From the NCBI RefSeq assembly GCF_037102585.1, contig NW_027043819.1, positions 1,550,001-1,614,000 on the forward strand: a stretch of 64,000 nt of DNA. The letters are read 5' to 3'. Both the position numbers and the translations under genes were made by a program. Source of the stretch: Saccharomycopsis crataegensis. Its lineage: Eukaryota > Ascomycota > Saccharomycetes > Ascoideales > Saccharomycopsidaceae. Below, piece after piece: positions 41,660 through 50,650 of the stretch. The notes beneath the pieces were generated by a model. It was not told the origin of the DNA, did not search any database, and saw nothing but the letters and a program-made list of their open reading frames with translations. Each line of letters opens with the position of its first letter. Within the stretch, counting starts at the first letter, position 1.

Positions 41660-43579
41660 TCAATTTCCCTGTTTCAACAACCAACTTCTCCATCCCAACA
41701 ACACCATTTCCCACCCCATTATCAAAGCGACGACACCAACTGAAACATTCAAGGTGAACATTGGGGTCAAACCTCTCCATTCTAAAGCTTCTACGCACTG
41801 GTCGGTACTTTCCATAAAGATCATCCCGCCAGCAAGTAAAGCACTAGAAACAAGCAATTCAGTGAATGGCTTAAGCGAGCTGAAAATCTTCAATCCAATG
41901 ATTTCTTTGGAGACAGGCTGAGCATCTGCTTGGACTGGGGCAAAAATACAAACCAAGTAAGTGAGACAACGAATAATAGCACCATAACTAAGCATATATC
42001 CCCATTGAACGTGAATATTTGTGGAAACAGGAGAGGCTTGGGCGTGTTGAGACATCAAGATACCGGTCCAGAAAATGGTAAAAGCAGGGAAAGGATTTGG
42101 ACTAAAACCAGGGGTACCAAACACAGTTGATTCTGCGGTACTTTGGTGCTTGACTTTTTGTAATCTCCAAGAAGATAAGCCAACTTCAGTAAGCAAACCA
42201 CAAAGGCCACCACCAATATACATAAATGCAATGCTAACGTGTTGCAAATCTTTTGCAGCCCACTCTCCACCAGGGTTAGCTAAATGCTCTAAGAAAACAT
42301 TTGTTGAACCATAAAAGAAAATCAAGAAAGATTCCATAAATTCCATGGTGAACAAACCTTGCATTGGAGAAAACTTGATGAGCCAGGATGGATGAGATCT
42401 TTTAGAAATAGATGAGTCAAGGGCAATTGGGTTCCAAGCAAACCCAAGAGATTGCCAACAACCGCAATAACGTGCCAAAGAAACAAGACCAAGTAAAAAG
42501 AAAACACCGCCTTTAATGAAATGAGCCAATAAGTTAAAGACCTTGCTGCCTTGACCCATCATGTTACCAACTGTAATGCCGGTCATTGCATAAATCAACA
42601 AGTAACCAAAAAGAGGATAATTCATAAGATTAAAGATGAAAGAAGAAACAGAAGCAGAACGGACAAGGCCAGATTGCACTCTGGAATTGTGCAATATTTT
42701 ATGCAAAATAGAGTCTGTGTTTGACTTGACGCTTGGAAAAGAAAAGCCTTTTGGATTATCAATTAATTGATGGGATTCTTGATCATTGACTTCGGAAGCA
42801 ACACTCTCAGGATCATCAGAAAAATGAACAGAATGATTATTAGTAGCATCTGCTTGAGAAGCCGAAAATCTATGAGAAAAGTCAATTGAATTTCTGCTTG
42901 AACTATTGAAATCATAAAGAGTCAGAGAAGGAGACAATGCTGTTGAACCCCTACTGTGTCCAAAGTTCTTCAAAGGAATGAACTTGGTATTGTCCTGGGC
43001 GGCTAAGGTGGAATTGTCAGACTCAGATGACAAGTAATTGAAACCAAAATTCATCAATGCTGAAACGTAATGGACAATAGAGGCTACGAACAAAATGTAG
43101 CTCATTTTAGTGTAAGCATTATTAGGATACATGTCTGGCACAGAATTACTGAAAACTCCCAAGGATAGCAAACTACCAATCACTGTTGATAAATTGAGGG
43201 TTAATACTTGCAAATACCATTTACTTTTTACATTATTGAGGACCAAACAGATTGGATACAAAAAGTAGATGGCCATGAAGAGCAAAGAAACATGAGCGCG
43301 CAACGCTGGCTTGTTGGAATTCTCAAGGTTGAAAAAAGTGGTGGTGTTATACGATTCCCAGTAAAGCCTCTCCTCAGGAAGTAAATTGGTTTCAAGAATT
43401 GGAACACCATGATGACTATGTGGTTTGTGGGGGACTGGGATAAGGGTAGTATTGGCGGCAGCAGAATCATCGTCAATAACATTAGTGCCCATGTCCATAT
43501 CCATTTCCATTGGCAAGGCGGTTGCCAAAAGAGCTGAGCTCGATAGAAAGACGAATATCCATTGATGTGTATACTTCAT
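41660..43579 (-). CDS. YTP1-like multi-pass membrane protein
   Basis: The start chosen is ATG 43579, which gives a signal sequence (MKYTHQWIFVFLSSSALLAT). The frame upstream begins at TTG. The product is 639 residues. After a short lumenal His/Met/Asp-rich segment (MEMDMDMG, HKPHSHHG) come about five membrane helices (LLFMAIYFLYPICLVL onward), a cytosolic Ser-rich loop (about residues 195-310), and about seven more helices. This is the Ytp1 arrangement of an N-terminal DUF2427 and a C-terminal Ytp1 (DUF2434) domain. The function of the family is not known; Met/His-rich segments hint at metal contact but that is inference. Confidence 0.8.
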   Translation of the reverse strand: MKYTHQWIFVFLSSSALLATALPMEMDMDMGTNVIDDDSAAANTTLIPVPHKPHSHHGVPILETNLLPEERLYWESYNTTTFFNLENSNKPALRAHVSLLFMAIYFLYPICLVLNNVKSKWYLQVLTLNLSTVIGSLLSLGVFSNSVPDMYPNNAYTKMSYILFVASIVHYVSALMNFGFNYLSSESDNSTLAAQDNTKFIPLKNFGHSRGSTALSPSLTLYDFNSSSRNSIDFSHRFSASQADATNNHSVHFSDDPESVASEVNDQESHQLIDNPKGFSFPSVKSNTDSILHKILHNSRVQSGLVRSASVSSFIFNLMNYPLFGYLLIYAMTGITVGNMMGQGSKVFNLLAHFIKGGVFFLLGLVSLARYCGCWQSLGFAWNPIALDSSISKRSHPSWLIKFSPMQGLFTMEFMESFLIFFYGSTNVFLEHLANPGGEWAAKDLQHVSIAFMYIGGGLCGLLTEVGLSSWRLQKVKHQSTAESTVFGTPGFSPNPFPAFTIFWTGILMSQHAQASPVSTNIHVQWGYMLSYGAIIRCLTYLVCIFAPVQADAQPVSKEIIGLKIFSSLKPFTELLVSSALLAGGMIFMESTDQCVEALEWRGLTPMFTLNVSVGVVALIMGWEMVLLGWRSWLLKQGN

Positions 43580-44240
43580 ATTTAATGATGGGTTAGATGA
43601 AGCTGAAGTTAGGAATTGAGAAGTAAGTGGAAGGGCCAATAAAATAGGGATGGGGTGGAGCGCGGGTATTTAAAGCGCTTGCAAAATCCAGAGCTTCGGA
43701 GTAATCGGGAACTAATAATTTTTTTTTTTTCTTTATGGCTTCCGGTGATGCAGACTTTTAAACAGCGTGAGATAAGAGTGGAGAAGTAAACAAGATATTA
43801 GGATTATCTATCTATATAAGTAGCTCTTTTCATATGCAATCATATGATTCCAGCCATACGAATGAACTAATTGCTTGGAGTGTTGTTGCCCCAATAGCAA
43901 TATACACGAATCACGGAGGTTTGCTGACAACAACTTACCGAGCGGCTGGGTACCCCCTGGTTCATTACAAATCACCCCCTGGAGTACCGTCACATTACTA
44001 ATACCATGAATATGGTATATCATAGGAGGAGTATATATATATATATATTCTAGTATTGATCACATATACATTATTTTCGCCTTCCTATAGATAGAATATT
44101 GGGCACAGGGGCTCTCCTGGCCACACAAACCCCTATTCGTCCGCCAGCCGGGGAAGAAGTAGAAAAAAAAAAAAAAAACTCAGGTGATTGGATGCCCATC
44201 ACCATACTAAGCACTTACGTAATGAAAGATGAAGTACATA

Positions 44241-44277
44241 CACTAATCCTTATACATATAACATATAAGGATTAGTG
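44241..44277. repeat. Perfect 14-bp inverted repeat with 9-nt loop
   Basis: CACTAATCCTTATA, then CATATAACA, then the exact reverse complement of the first arm. It is a strong hairpin or cruciform candidate in non-coding DNA. It could be a 3'-end signal, a protein-binding dyad or a chance repeat. Confidence 0.9.
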
Positions 44278-45575
44278 GCAGTAACCAAAATATATGGCTG
44301 AAACTAATTAGGAGGAGTACGGGCTTCGTCATGCTATAAAGTAGATTTTGTCAGATAGAATTAACAACGAAGGAAAACAATGCCAATGAAGTTGGGAGAC
44401 TAGTCTTTGGGATCCCGAAGACCAACCAGTCTAATACCATCATGAATTGTATAATCAGGGGAAACGATACATGACAATATGCATCGAGAATTACTCCAGT
44501 CCTAACATCGCTTAATGTTGTGATTGATACTACAACAGAATCAATGAAGGCTTCCAACTAACAGAACATAAAGTACACAATGTACAAGAATGATATACCG
44601 TCTATGAAGAAGATTAAGGATCACTGAAAAAAAAAAAGGATGAAGTCCCAAATAATGGAATACTGGAATAAAATGATAAAATATCAGTCACCATAATCCT
44701 CAGAAATCTATCGTCAACACCTAAACCGAGAAAAACAAGTAAAGCAAAATTTCAAGCAAACCATCATGGGAAAGACTATCAACCAGCCGGAGGAAGTCAC
44801 TAGTTATTTGTCACAATTATTAAATGGCAAGAGAGTTATTGATCATAAAATTAAAGAGATTCCCAATCCTGAAAACACCATCAGTTGCACAGCTTGTGGC
44901 AAGGAACGTTATGAATCTCATGCATTTCTACGAATTGAGATATGTCTCAACCGGAGAGGCTAACTGATATAATACCATCGAGTATATTATATTATATGGG
45001 GAACATTAGTAACAGGTCGTGCTGAATCTAGAATAGTCCCAGTTTGGTAGAGCCAACGGTGAATGAGTAAAAACATCGCTATAAGGAAACCCCTCAAGCC
45101 AAGGTTTTTCTTTCCACAGTTTGCTTGGTGGCAGTACACCAACCTGCTGGTAGGCGTTAACAAGAAAATTTTCAAAAAAAAAATAATTAATGAAGGGCCC
45201 TTCAAAAGCGAAAATTATATCAATATCAGTATATTGTTGTAGTATAAGCCATAACAAAGATAATCCGATGAAATGTCACCTTAATCATGACTCTGCTAGT
45301 GACTAATAAACTCGTCAGAAGACCTAGCAGTTATCTTATTGTTATTAATGACATTTTTATCAGATCAGAGAGTTTGTTAGTGTGAATAATTATAGTGATA
45401 TGGTATGAATACTTTCCAGGGATTGAAGCAAACTAAAATATGCAAACTGTCAGATTACTTATCCAGCCAAACAAAGATTGACTCCATCGTGATAACAAAC
45501 TATACTTTATTTTCCATGTTGGCGGGATGCATAGACCGTCGTGATAATGTCAGAGATTGTTGAGATCTCGGTAAT

Positions 45576-45593
45576 GCGGACAACATTGTCCGC
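45576..45593. promoter_or_regulatory. Perfect CGG-N10-CCG palindrome in the transporter promoter
   Basis: GCGGACAACATTGTCCGC is an 18-bp perfect dyad, 111 bp upstream of the transporter ATG. Inverted CGG triplets 10 bp apart are the form of site bound by Zn2Cys6 homodimers (Put3 uses this spacing). The inner GGAC-N6-GTCC also occurs upstream of the nitrilase. Confidence 0.8.
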
Positions 45594-45703
45594 CAAAAGA
45601 TGCAATTGACGAAAAATATAAAGATGGGACAAAATATCCCAGTTATTTGAATTATTATTTAAAATTTCATTCTGAATAATTAATTATAGAATCATTGCTC
45701 ACG

Positions 45704-47188
45704 ATGTTTCCTAAAGTTTCAAAAGCCACTTTAAAAGTGATTATTGCTGCCTGCTTCGGTAGTATATCCTATGGTTATGTTTCCGGTGTCGGAGGCACTA
45801 TTATTGCCCAGCCAACATTTATTGACTACTTTAACTACGACAGTAGTGCTAGTATTGCTGATACTTTTAATGGATTGCTTTCTGGTGGTGGTCTAATTGG
45901 TGTTTTTATAGGCGGAACCCTATCAGAAAGCTATGGTCGTCGTTTTGCCATCTGGTGTGGGTCACTTATTGGAGTAATTGGCGCTACGTTAATGACGGCA
46001 TCTGTTGATATCCCTATGCTTTATGTTTCAAGAATCATATTAGGCATGTCTATTGGTATGCTAGTGATGTTAATTCCTTTATATCAAACGGAAGTTGCCC
46101 CTACAGAAGGTAGAGGCTTGTTGGTTTGCATGCACGGTGTACTTATCCTCATAGGTTATTGTATGGCATTTTGGATTAATGTTGGTGTTTACTTTCTCAA
46201 AACTGAAGGCAGCTGGAGAATTCCAGCAGGAATCCAAATACTTTGGCCAATTGCTTTGGCAATTAGTTTATTTTTTTTACCAGAATCACCAAGATGGCTA
46301 ATTGAGCACGGTGAAATTGAAAAAGCAAGAAAGATTATGATGGAACTAGAACCAGAAATGACTAATGAGGAGTTTGATCTTCTTCATCACCAAATTTCAA
46401 TTGAGAATCAAAAATCATCTTGGTTATCTATCCTCACTACTAAGTCATACAGAAGAAGATTATATGTTGGTTTGCTGGTAATGATTGGAGGACAAGCAAC
46501 TGGTACACTTGTTGTTACTAATTATGGGCCAACACTTTACGCAGCTCTTGGCTTTAATAACTTGAACCAACTTCTTATTAGTTCTGGCTATATCACATGT
46601 GGGGTTCTTAGTAACTTGGCTTCTGCATTTTTATCTGATGTTGCTGGTAGAAAGACTTTGATGATTGTTGGGATTTTTGGATCAGGTATTATTGCAATGT
46701 CATTTGAAACTATTATGGTTGCTCTTTATGGCGGCTCAGACAATAAATCAGGAAATGCTGCTGCTGTTTTCTTCATGTTCTTCCATATTTTGATTTATGG
46801 TGGTTGTGTGGATGCAAATACTTATGTCTATGTTAATGAAATCTGGCCAACCCATATTAGATCAAAAGGTGCTGCTTTATGCACTCTGGGATTGTTTATT
46901 GGTATTTTAGCTTTTACTACTGGGGTCACCACTGCCATTAATACCATTCATTGGAAATTCTTTATAGTTTTTATTTGTTTGAGTACGGTTTTCCTTGTTA
47001 TTGCTTGGTTCTTTTTCCCAGAAACGAAAAATGTTTCTTTAGAAGAGGTTGGAAGACTTTTTGGTGATTATCCTTTAGAAGATGATAATCAAGTTAACGC
47101 CATTGATGGCAAATCATTGGAAAAGTCTTTGAAGGAAACACATAATATCCTTGTTAAAGAAGAAAAATCAATTGAACAATCCGTGTGA
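45704..47188 (+). CDS. MFS transporter of the sugar-porter type
   Basis: The start chosen is ATG 45704; the frame opens three codons earlier at TTG. The product is 494 residues with about 12 membrane helices. Sugar-porter signatures are present: GGTLSESYGRRFAIWCGSLI, LPESPRWLIEHGEIEKARKI at the end of helix 6, and FFPETKNVSLEEVGRLFG after helix 12. The helix-7 region reads GGQATGTLVVTNYGPTLYAA, not the QQLTG of hexose carriers, so the substrate is probably not glucose. It sits 1.2 kb upstream of and co-oriented with a nitrilase and shares its operator motif, which suggests uptake or efflux of a nitrile, a nitrile-bearing glycoside or a product. That substrate is inference. Confidence 0.88.
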   Translation: MFPKVSKATLKVIIAACFGSISYGYVSGVGGTIIAQPTFIDYFNYDSSASIADTFNGLLSGGGLIGVFIGGTLSESYGRRFAIWCGSLIGVIGATLMTASVDIPMLYVSRIILGMSIGMLVMLIPLYQTEVAPTEGRGLLVCMHGVLILIGYCMAFWINVGVYFLKTEGSWRIPAGIQILWPIALAISLFFLPESPRWLIEHGEIEKARKIMMELEPEMTNEEFDLLHHQISIENQKSSWLSILTTKSYRRRLYVGLLVMIGGQATGTLVVTNYGPTLYAALGFNNLNQLLISSGYITCGVLSNLASAFLSDVAGRKTLMIVGIFGSGIIAMSFETIMVALYGGSDNKSGNAAAVFFMFFHILIYGGCVDANTYVYVNEIWPTHIRSKGAALCTLGLFIGILAFTTGVTTAINTIHWKFFIVFICLSTVFLVIAWFFFPETKNVSLEEVGRLFGDYPLEDDNQVNAIDGKSLEKSLKETHNILVKEEKSIEQSV

Positions 47189-48426
47189 TTTTGAATCTTC
47201 GAATTTATTACTTTGATCTGCGTTAGTGTCTATCTTAGGTCTCTGGAACTTCCAGGGTATACTATTAGACGCTTTTATTTTTTCTTTTCCTTTTCCTTTT
47301 CCTTCTTCTTTTCCTATTTATAATTGCTTTTGTCGTATGGTCTTTTCCTTATATCTCTTTATTTATTGATTTCTGCTCTTTTTGTTTTTGGCCATTATTT
47401 TTTACTTCTGGAGTTTTCTACTTTCATTAATCAAGTCAATCTAGATTAGTACTTTTCTTCCCTCTTGACTATCTTGTAGTTAGTATATTTCCCGGTATTT
47501 GGTCACAAAAATATTTAACATATCTTTGAATTTCCAAGGAAGCTGTATTCGTCTGATAGCACAGGCCTTTGATGACTGTATGGTTTTGCAAAGCATTCGT
47601 CAAAATGATCCGCTATAACGGTATATTCTTACAGATCTGTACGCTTGAACGACAAATCAAACCTCGGGAATATCTGGTTTGCAAGCAATCTACCCTTAAC
47701 CTTCACAATAGCGCTTAATACTATCTTGCTGTGTTTCTGATCAAGCCAATGATTTATTTTTTTTTTTACGTTATATTTGAATCCATGACACTTGTCGCAA
47801 ATTGGGTGTCATGCATGTCAGGCTTTCATTTTTCAAGAGTTTCCTTATCTGATCGCGAATGGCGGTGCAAGTCAAGGTTAGAGAGGTTACTCTCAGGAGT
47901 TATATTCTAGTATTGTTTTATAATGTCCTCTTCTTCTTTGAAGCCTTCATTTATTAGGGACTGAGCAGATCACCACAACGCCGTGTAGCGTACTATCCTT
48001 GATCCTGACAATTTTAAGTGCGGACAGCAAAGTCCACCAGGACAGTAAAGTCCACCAGGACAGTAAAGTCCACCAGGACAGTAAAGTCCACCGGGACATG
48101 ACATTCAATATTTTATTTATTTTTATTACGTGAATATGATTTAGCATGGGATTAGTTTCCTTTTACAGCTGATATTTTTTCTTCATGGGAAGCATTCTCC
48201 GAAAGATACTAGTCTTTACATACCGCCGATAGTATTGAATGAAGCAGACAGTTGGTCAATGATAATCAAAAAAAAAAAGTTATATAAGAGAATGAAATCT
48301 TTAGATTTTTCAATTACTACTCTTTCTTTTGCTAACATATATCACAAGGACATTCAAGAAAGTTTTAATATTTCTCAATTTCCATTAATATCCTCTTCAA
48401 TCTCCAATAATCTCTAAATTATAAAC
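47189..48426. other. Transporter-nitrilase intergenic region
   Basis: No gene is seen. The left part is a 3' flank with a (CTTTTC)n run near 47280-47315. The right part is the nitrilase promoter: an 18-bp repeat array at 48022-48097, TATATAAG about 145 bp upstream of the ATG, and a 68-bp leader almost identical to that of the second nitrilase copy. Confidence 0.7.
48022..48097. promoter_or_regulatory. Array of four GGAC-N6-GTCC operator copies upstream of the nitrilase
   Basis: An 18-bp unit, GGACAGTAAAGTCCACCA (first copy with C in place of T), is repeated four times, followed by one further half-site GGAC. Each unit has the same GGAC-N6-GTCC dyad as the transporter palindrome, and the first copy keeps GCGGAC. 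The array lies about 330-405 bp upstream of the nitrilase ATG. It is a likely multi-site binding platform for a zinc-cluster activator. Confidence 0.75.
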
Positions 48427-49380
48427 ATGGGTGCCAAAGTCAAAGTCGCTGTCGTCAATGCTGAACCAGTTTGGTACGATTTGCAAGCAACCGTTAAGAA
48501 AGTTAACGCCTTGATTAAAGAAGCGTACGAGAAAGGGGCTGAATTAGTTGCCTTCTCTGAGGTTTTTGTCCCTGGATACGCTCATTGGATTTGGACCAAT
48601 GCCGCAGACCTTGAGAATAATATCAAATACCATAAAAACTCCTTATCCTACGACTCTTCTGAATTTTTATCCATTATTGAAACCATTAAAGCTTACCCAA
48701 TCCATGTTGTTTTGGGGCTCTCTGAAAGAGATCATGGCTCTCTTTACATTTCCCAGTGTATTATTGACAACACCGGAGAAGTTGTATTGAAGAGAAGAAA
48801 GTTCAAGCCAACCCATGTCGAACGTGCTATCTGGGGAGACGCAACTGCTCAAGATTTGAAGACTGTTGTCACCTTAAACTTTAAGGAAGCTGGTCCTGTT
48901 GAAGTTGGATGCTTGTCTTGTTGGGAACATACTCAACCATTATTGACTTATAATAGCGCTGCTCAACGTGAAAAAATCCATATTGGAAGCTGGCCAATTG
49001 TTAACGACGAGTACAATGGTCTTTACTGCTTCACTAAAGAAGGATTCTACAGTTTAGCAAGAGCTTATGCTACCCAGACCCAAAGTTTCTACTTGTTTTC
49101 CTCAAATACTGGTTCTACTTTTAACGAAGTTTTGCCAAATGTGGTCACTTCCCCACACTTCGAAAAAGGTGCTTCTACTGCCGCTGTTTTTGCCCCAGAT
49201 GGAACACAAATCACAGAGGATGTTCCAGATGACTTTGATGGTGTTATAATCACTGAGCTCGATATGGATGCTATTATTGCGCAAAAAAATCTTGTTGACA
49301 TTGTCGGTCACTACTCTAGACCTGATTTGGTTTCTTTATCCCACAATAACCCTAACGATCAGCACGTTAATAAAAAATAA
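48427..49380 (+). CDS. Nitrilase (carbon-nitrogen hydrolase, nitrilase branch)
   Basis: This is a 317-residue protein starting at ATG 48427. The Glu-Lys-Cys triad is intact: E45 in VAFSEVFVPGY, K125 in LKRRKFKPTH, and C165 in GCLSCWEHTQPL. The CWE after the nucleophile and the RK-x-x-PT context place it with true nitrilases, cyanide hydratases and related enzymes rather than with the amidase or Nit2 branches. The expected reaction is nitrile to carboxylate plus ammonia, in the cytosol; some relatives give amides. Fungal nitrilases of this sort are patchily distributed and often thought to derive from bacteria. A second, broken copy lies inverted 4 kb away. The operator array, adjacent transporter and zinc-cluster gene suggest induction by a nitrile-related compound. 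Confidence 0.92.
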   Translation: MGAKVKVAVVNAEPVWYDLQATVKKVNALIKEAYEKGAELVAFSEVFVPGYAHWIWTNAADLENNIKYHKNSLSYDSSEFLSIIETIKAYPIHVVLGLSERDHGSLYISQCIIDNTGEVVLKRRKFKPTHVERAIWGDATAQDLKTVVTLNFKEAGPVEVGCLSCWEHTQPLLTYNSAAQREKIHIGSWPIVNDEYNGLYCFTKEGFYSLARAYATQTQSFYLFSSNTGSTFNEVLPNVVTSPHFEKGASTAAVFAPDGTQITEDVPDDFDGVIITELDMDAIIAQKNLVDIVGHYSRPDLVSLSHNNPNDQHVNKK

Positions 49381-50650
49381 GTACATTATTAGCCTCCAGA
49401 TTTTAAGAATCAGTTCTTTATCGTTATTTTTATTTTTTAGACCTATTAAATTCTTTTAAGTTAATATCAAATCTTCAATTTTCTCTTTATCCACAAGCTA
49501 GATTCATCCATCGTATGGCGTATTATAAAAAACTGAAAATAAGGTCTTTCAAACGCAGCAGCATATATTTGTGCAACCGTGGTTGCAAGGAGTAAACTTC
49601 TTTGTATTGAATGAAAATATTTGTTGCGGTGTTATAGCTAAACGTAATGGATAGATAATCTGGGTGGAGTGTCCGGAGCACCGATAATCCTGTCCGGATA
49701 CTGTAATCAGGACTAGACAGCTTCCGAAATACTAGTAGGCTTCAAGGAAGAGAAGAAAATAAGGTACAGAATGAAGGAATGGATCCATCCACTCAACGCC
49801 TCTGAGAATTGGTCGCTGGTATATTAACGCAACTTAACGTGTATAAATGATGGGGTTGTACCAACAGGACGGTTTTCTTGTCGGACGGCCCCAGACGTCC
49901 CGGAATAGGTCGGGGCTGGGGCCTGTCAGATCAGAAAGGCGGGATCATCCCCCCACACATCCCATCAAAGACCCCTTACAAGTATGCGCAAATTTGCACT
50001 CGATCGTTTTGTTGTTGTTCTATGCGCACCAACCACCAGAAATACCCATTGCAGTTAACAAAGAATGATAATAACAGTAGCGGTAAATATTATTTATACC
50101 AGTCAAGAATGATTAGCAAGGGACTCTCACCTCACAACAGTGGCTCTTTAGGCTAGAATCACAGCTCATTGGCAAGTGATGCTTGTGCTTATTTATTATC
50201 AATGCTCTGAATACGGATATTAATTTGTCGGGATCCTCTTGAGCCTAAATACAAAAGGGTTAACATTTGCCATGAAAAGTAGAATTTATCGCTCAAAAAG
50301 ATAGAGCAAATAGAACTCGACGATCTGGACCTAAACTCTTCTCCAAGAGGCAGACTGGGTAATAAGTAAACCAATTGACAGACCCTAGCTATTAACCCAC
50401 TTTGTAACGGATACTTTATCTAGCTCGCCCACCACAGCATCTAATAATGCTCAACAACCGGATAGTTTTGTGACAGCCAGCACAACTGGACAATAATAAA
50501 TAACCTGCCCAAACACCCAAATGACGGTTTGCACATTATTCTTTTTGGAAAGCACGTGAAAGGGATACTTTTTTTCCCAAATCATTCTTTTTTTTTTTTT
50601 TGCGAGGCTGTTCTCGGTTATCAATCTGAAGTCACTCATAAAAAAGAGTT
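49381..50650. other. Region between nitrilase and regulator gene
   Basis: No gene is seen. It carries two TCCGGA dyads 21 bp apart (49672 and 49693), a GGAC-N10-GTCC arrangement at 49883-49900 and a GGACAA half-site about 160 bp upstream of the regulator ATG. A GC-rich patch lies at about 49870-49990, and a CACGTG and a T-run lie near 50550-50600. Zinc-cluster binding here (autoregulation) is plausible but unproven. Confidence 0.5.

Larger units (their letters stand above)
43580..45703. other. 2.1 kb region between YTP1-like gene and transporter
   Basis: No gene can be firmly supported. Contents: two CCCCCTGG motifs about 30 bp apart near 43951 and 43975 (CCCCT is the stress-response core), a TA microsatellite at about 44032-44048, and a 14-bp perfect inverted repeat (44241-44277). 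A 65-codon frame at 44766-44963 starts with ATG (MGKTINQPEEVTSYLSQLLN), and a minus-strand frame at 45257-45006 has protein-like composition. The right end contains the operator palindrome of the transporter. Confidence 0.5.

Noticed and set aside
44351-44557. Hydrophobic 68-codon minus-strand frame
   Set aside because: It starts at TTG and no family or signal is evident; likely chance.
44766-44963. 65-codon ATG frame with a CTAC motif
   Set aside because: It is short, has no paired Cys motif or similarity I recognise, and sits in AT-rich non-coding DNA.
49715-49730. CTTCCGAAAT, considered as part of a point-centromere CDEIII
   Set aside because: No CDEI site with an adjacent 80-bp AT-rich spacer is found in the right position.
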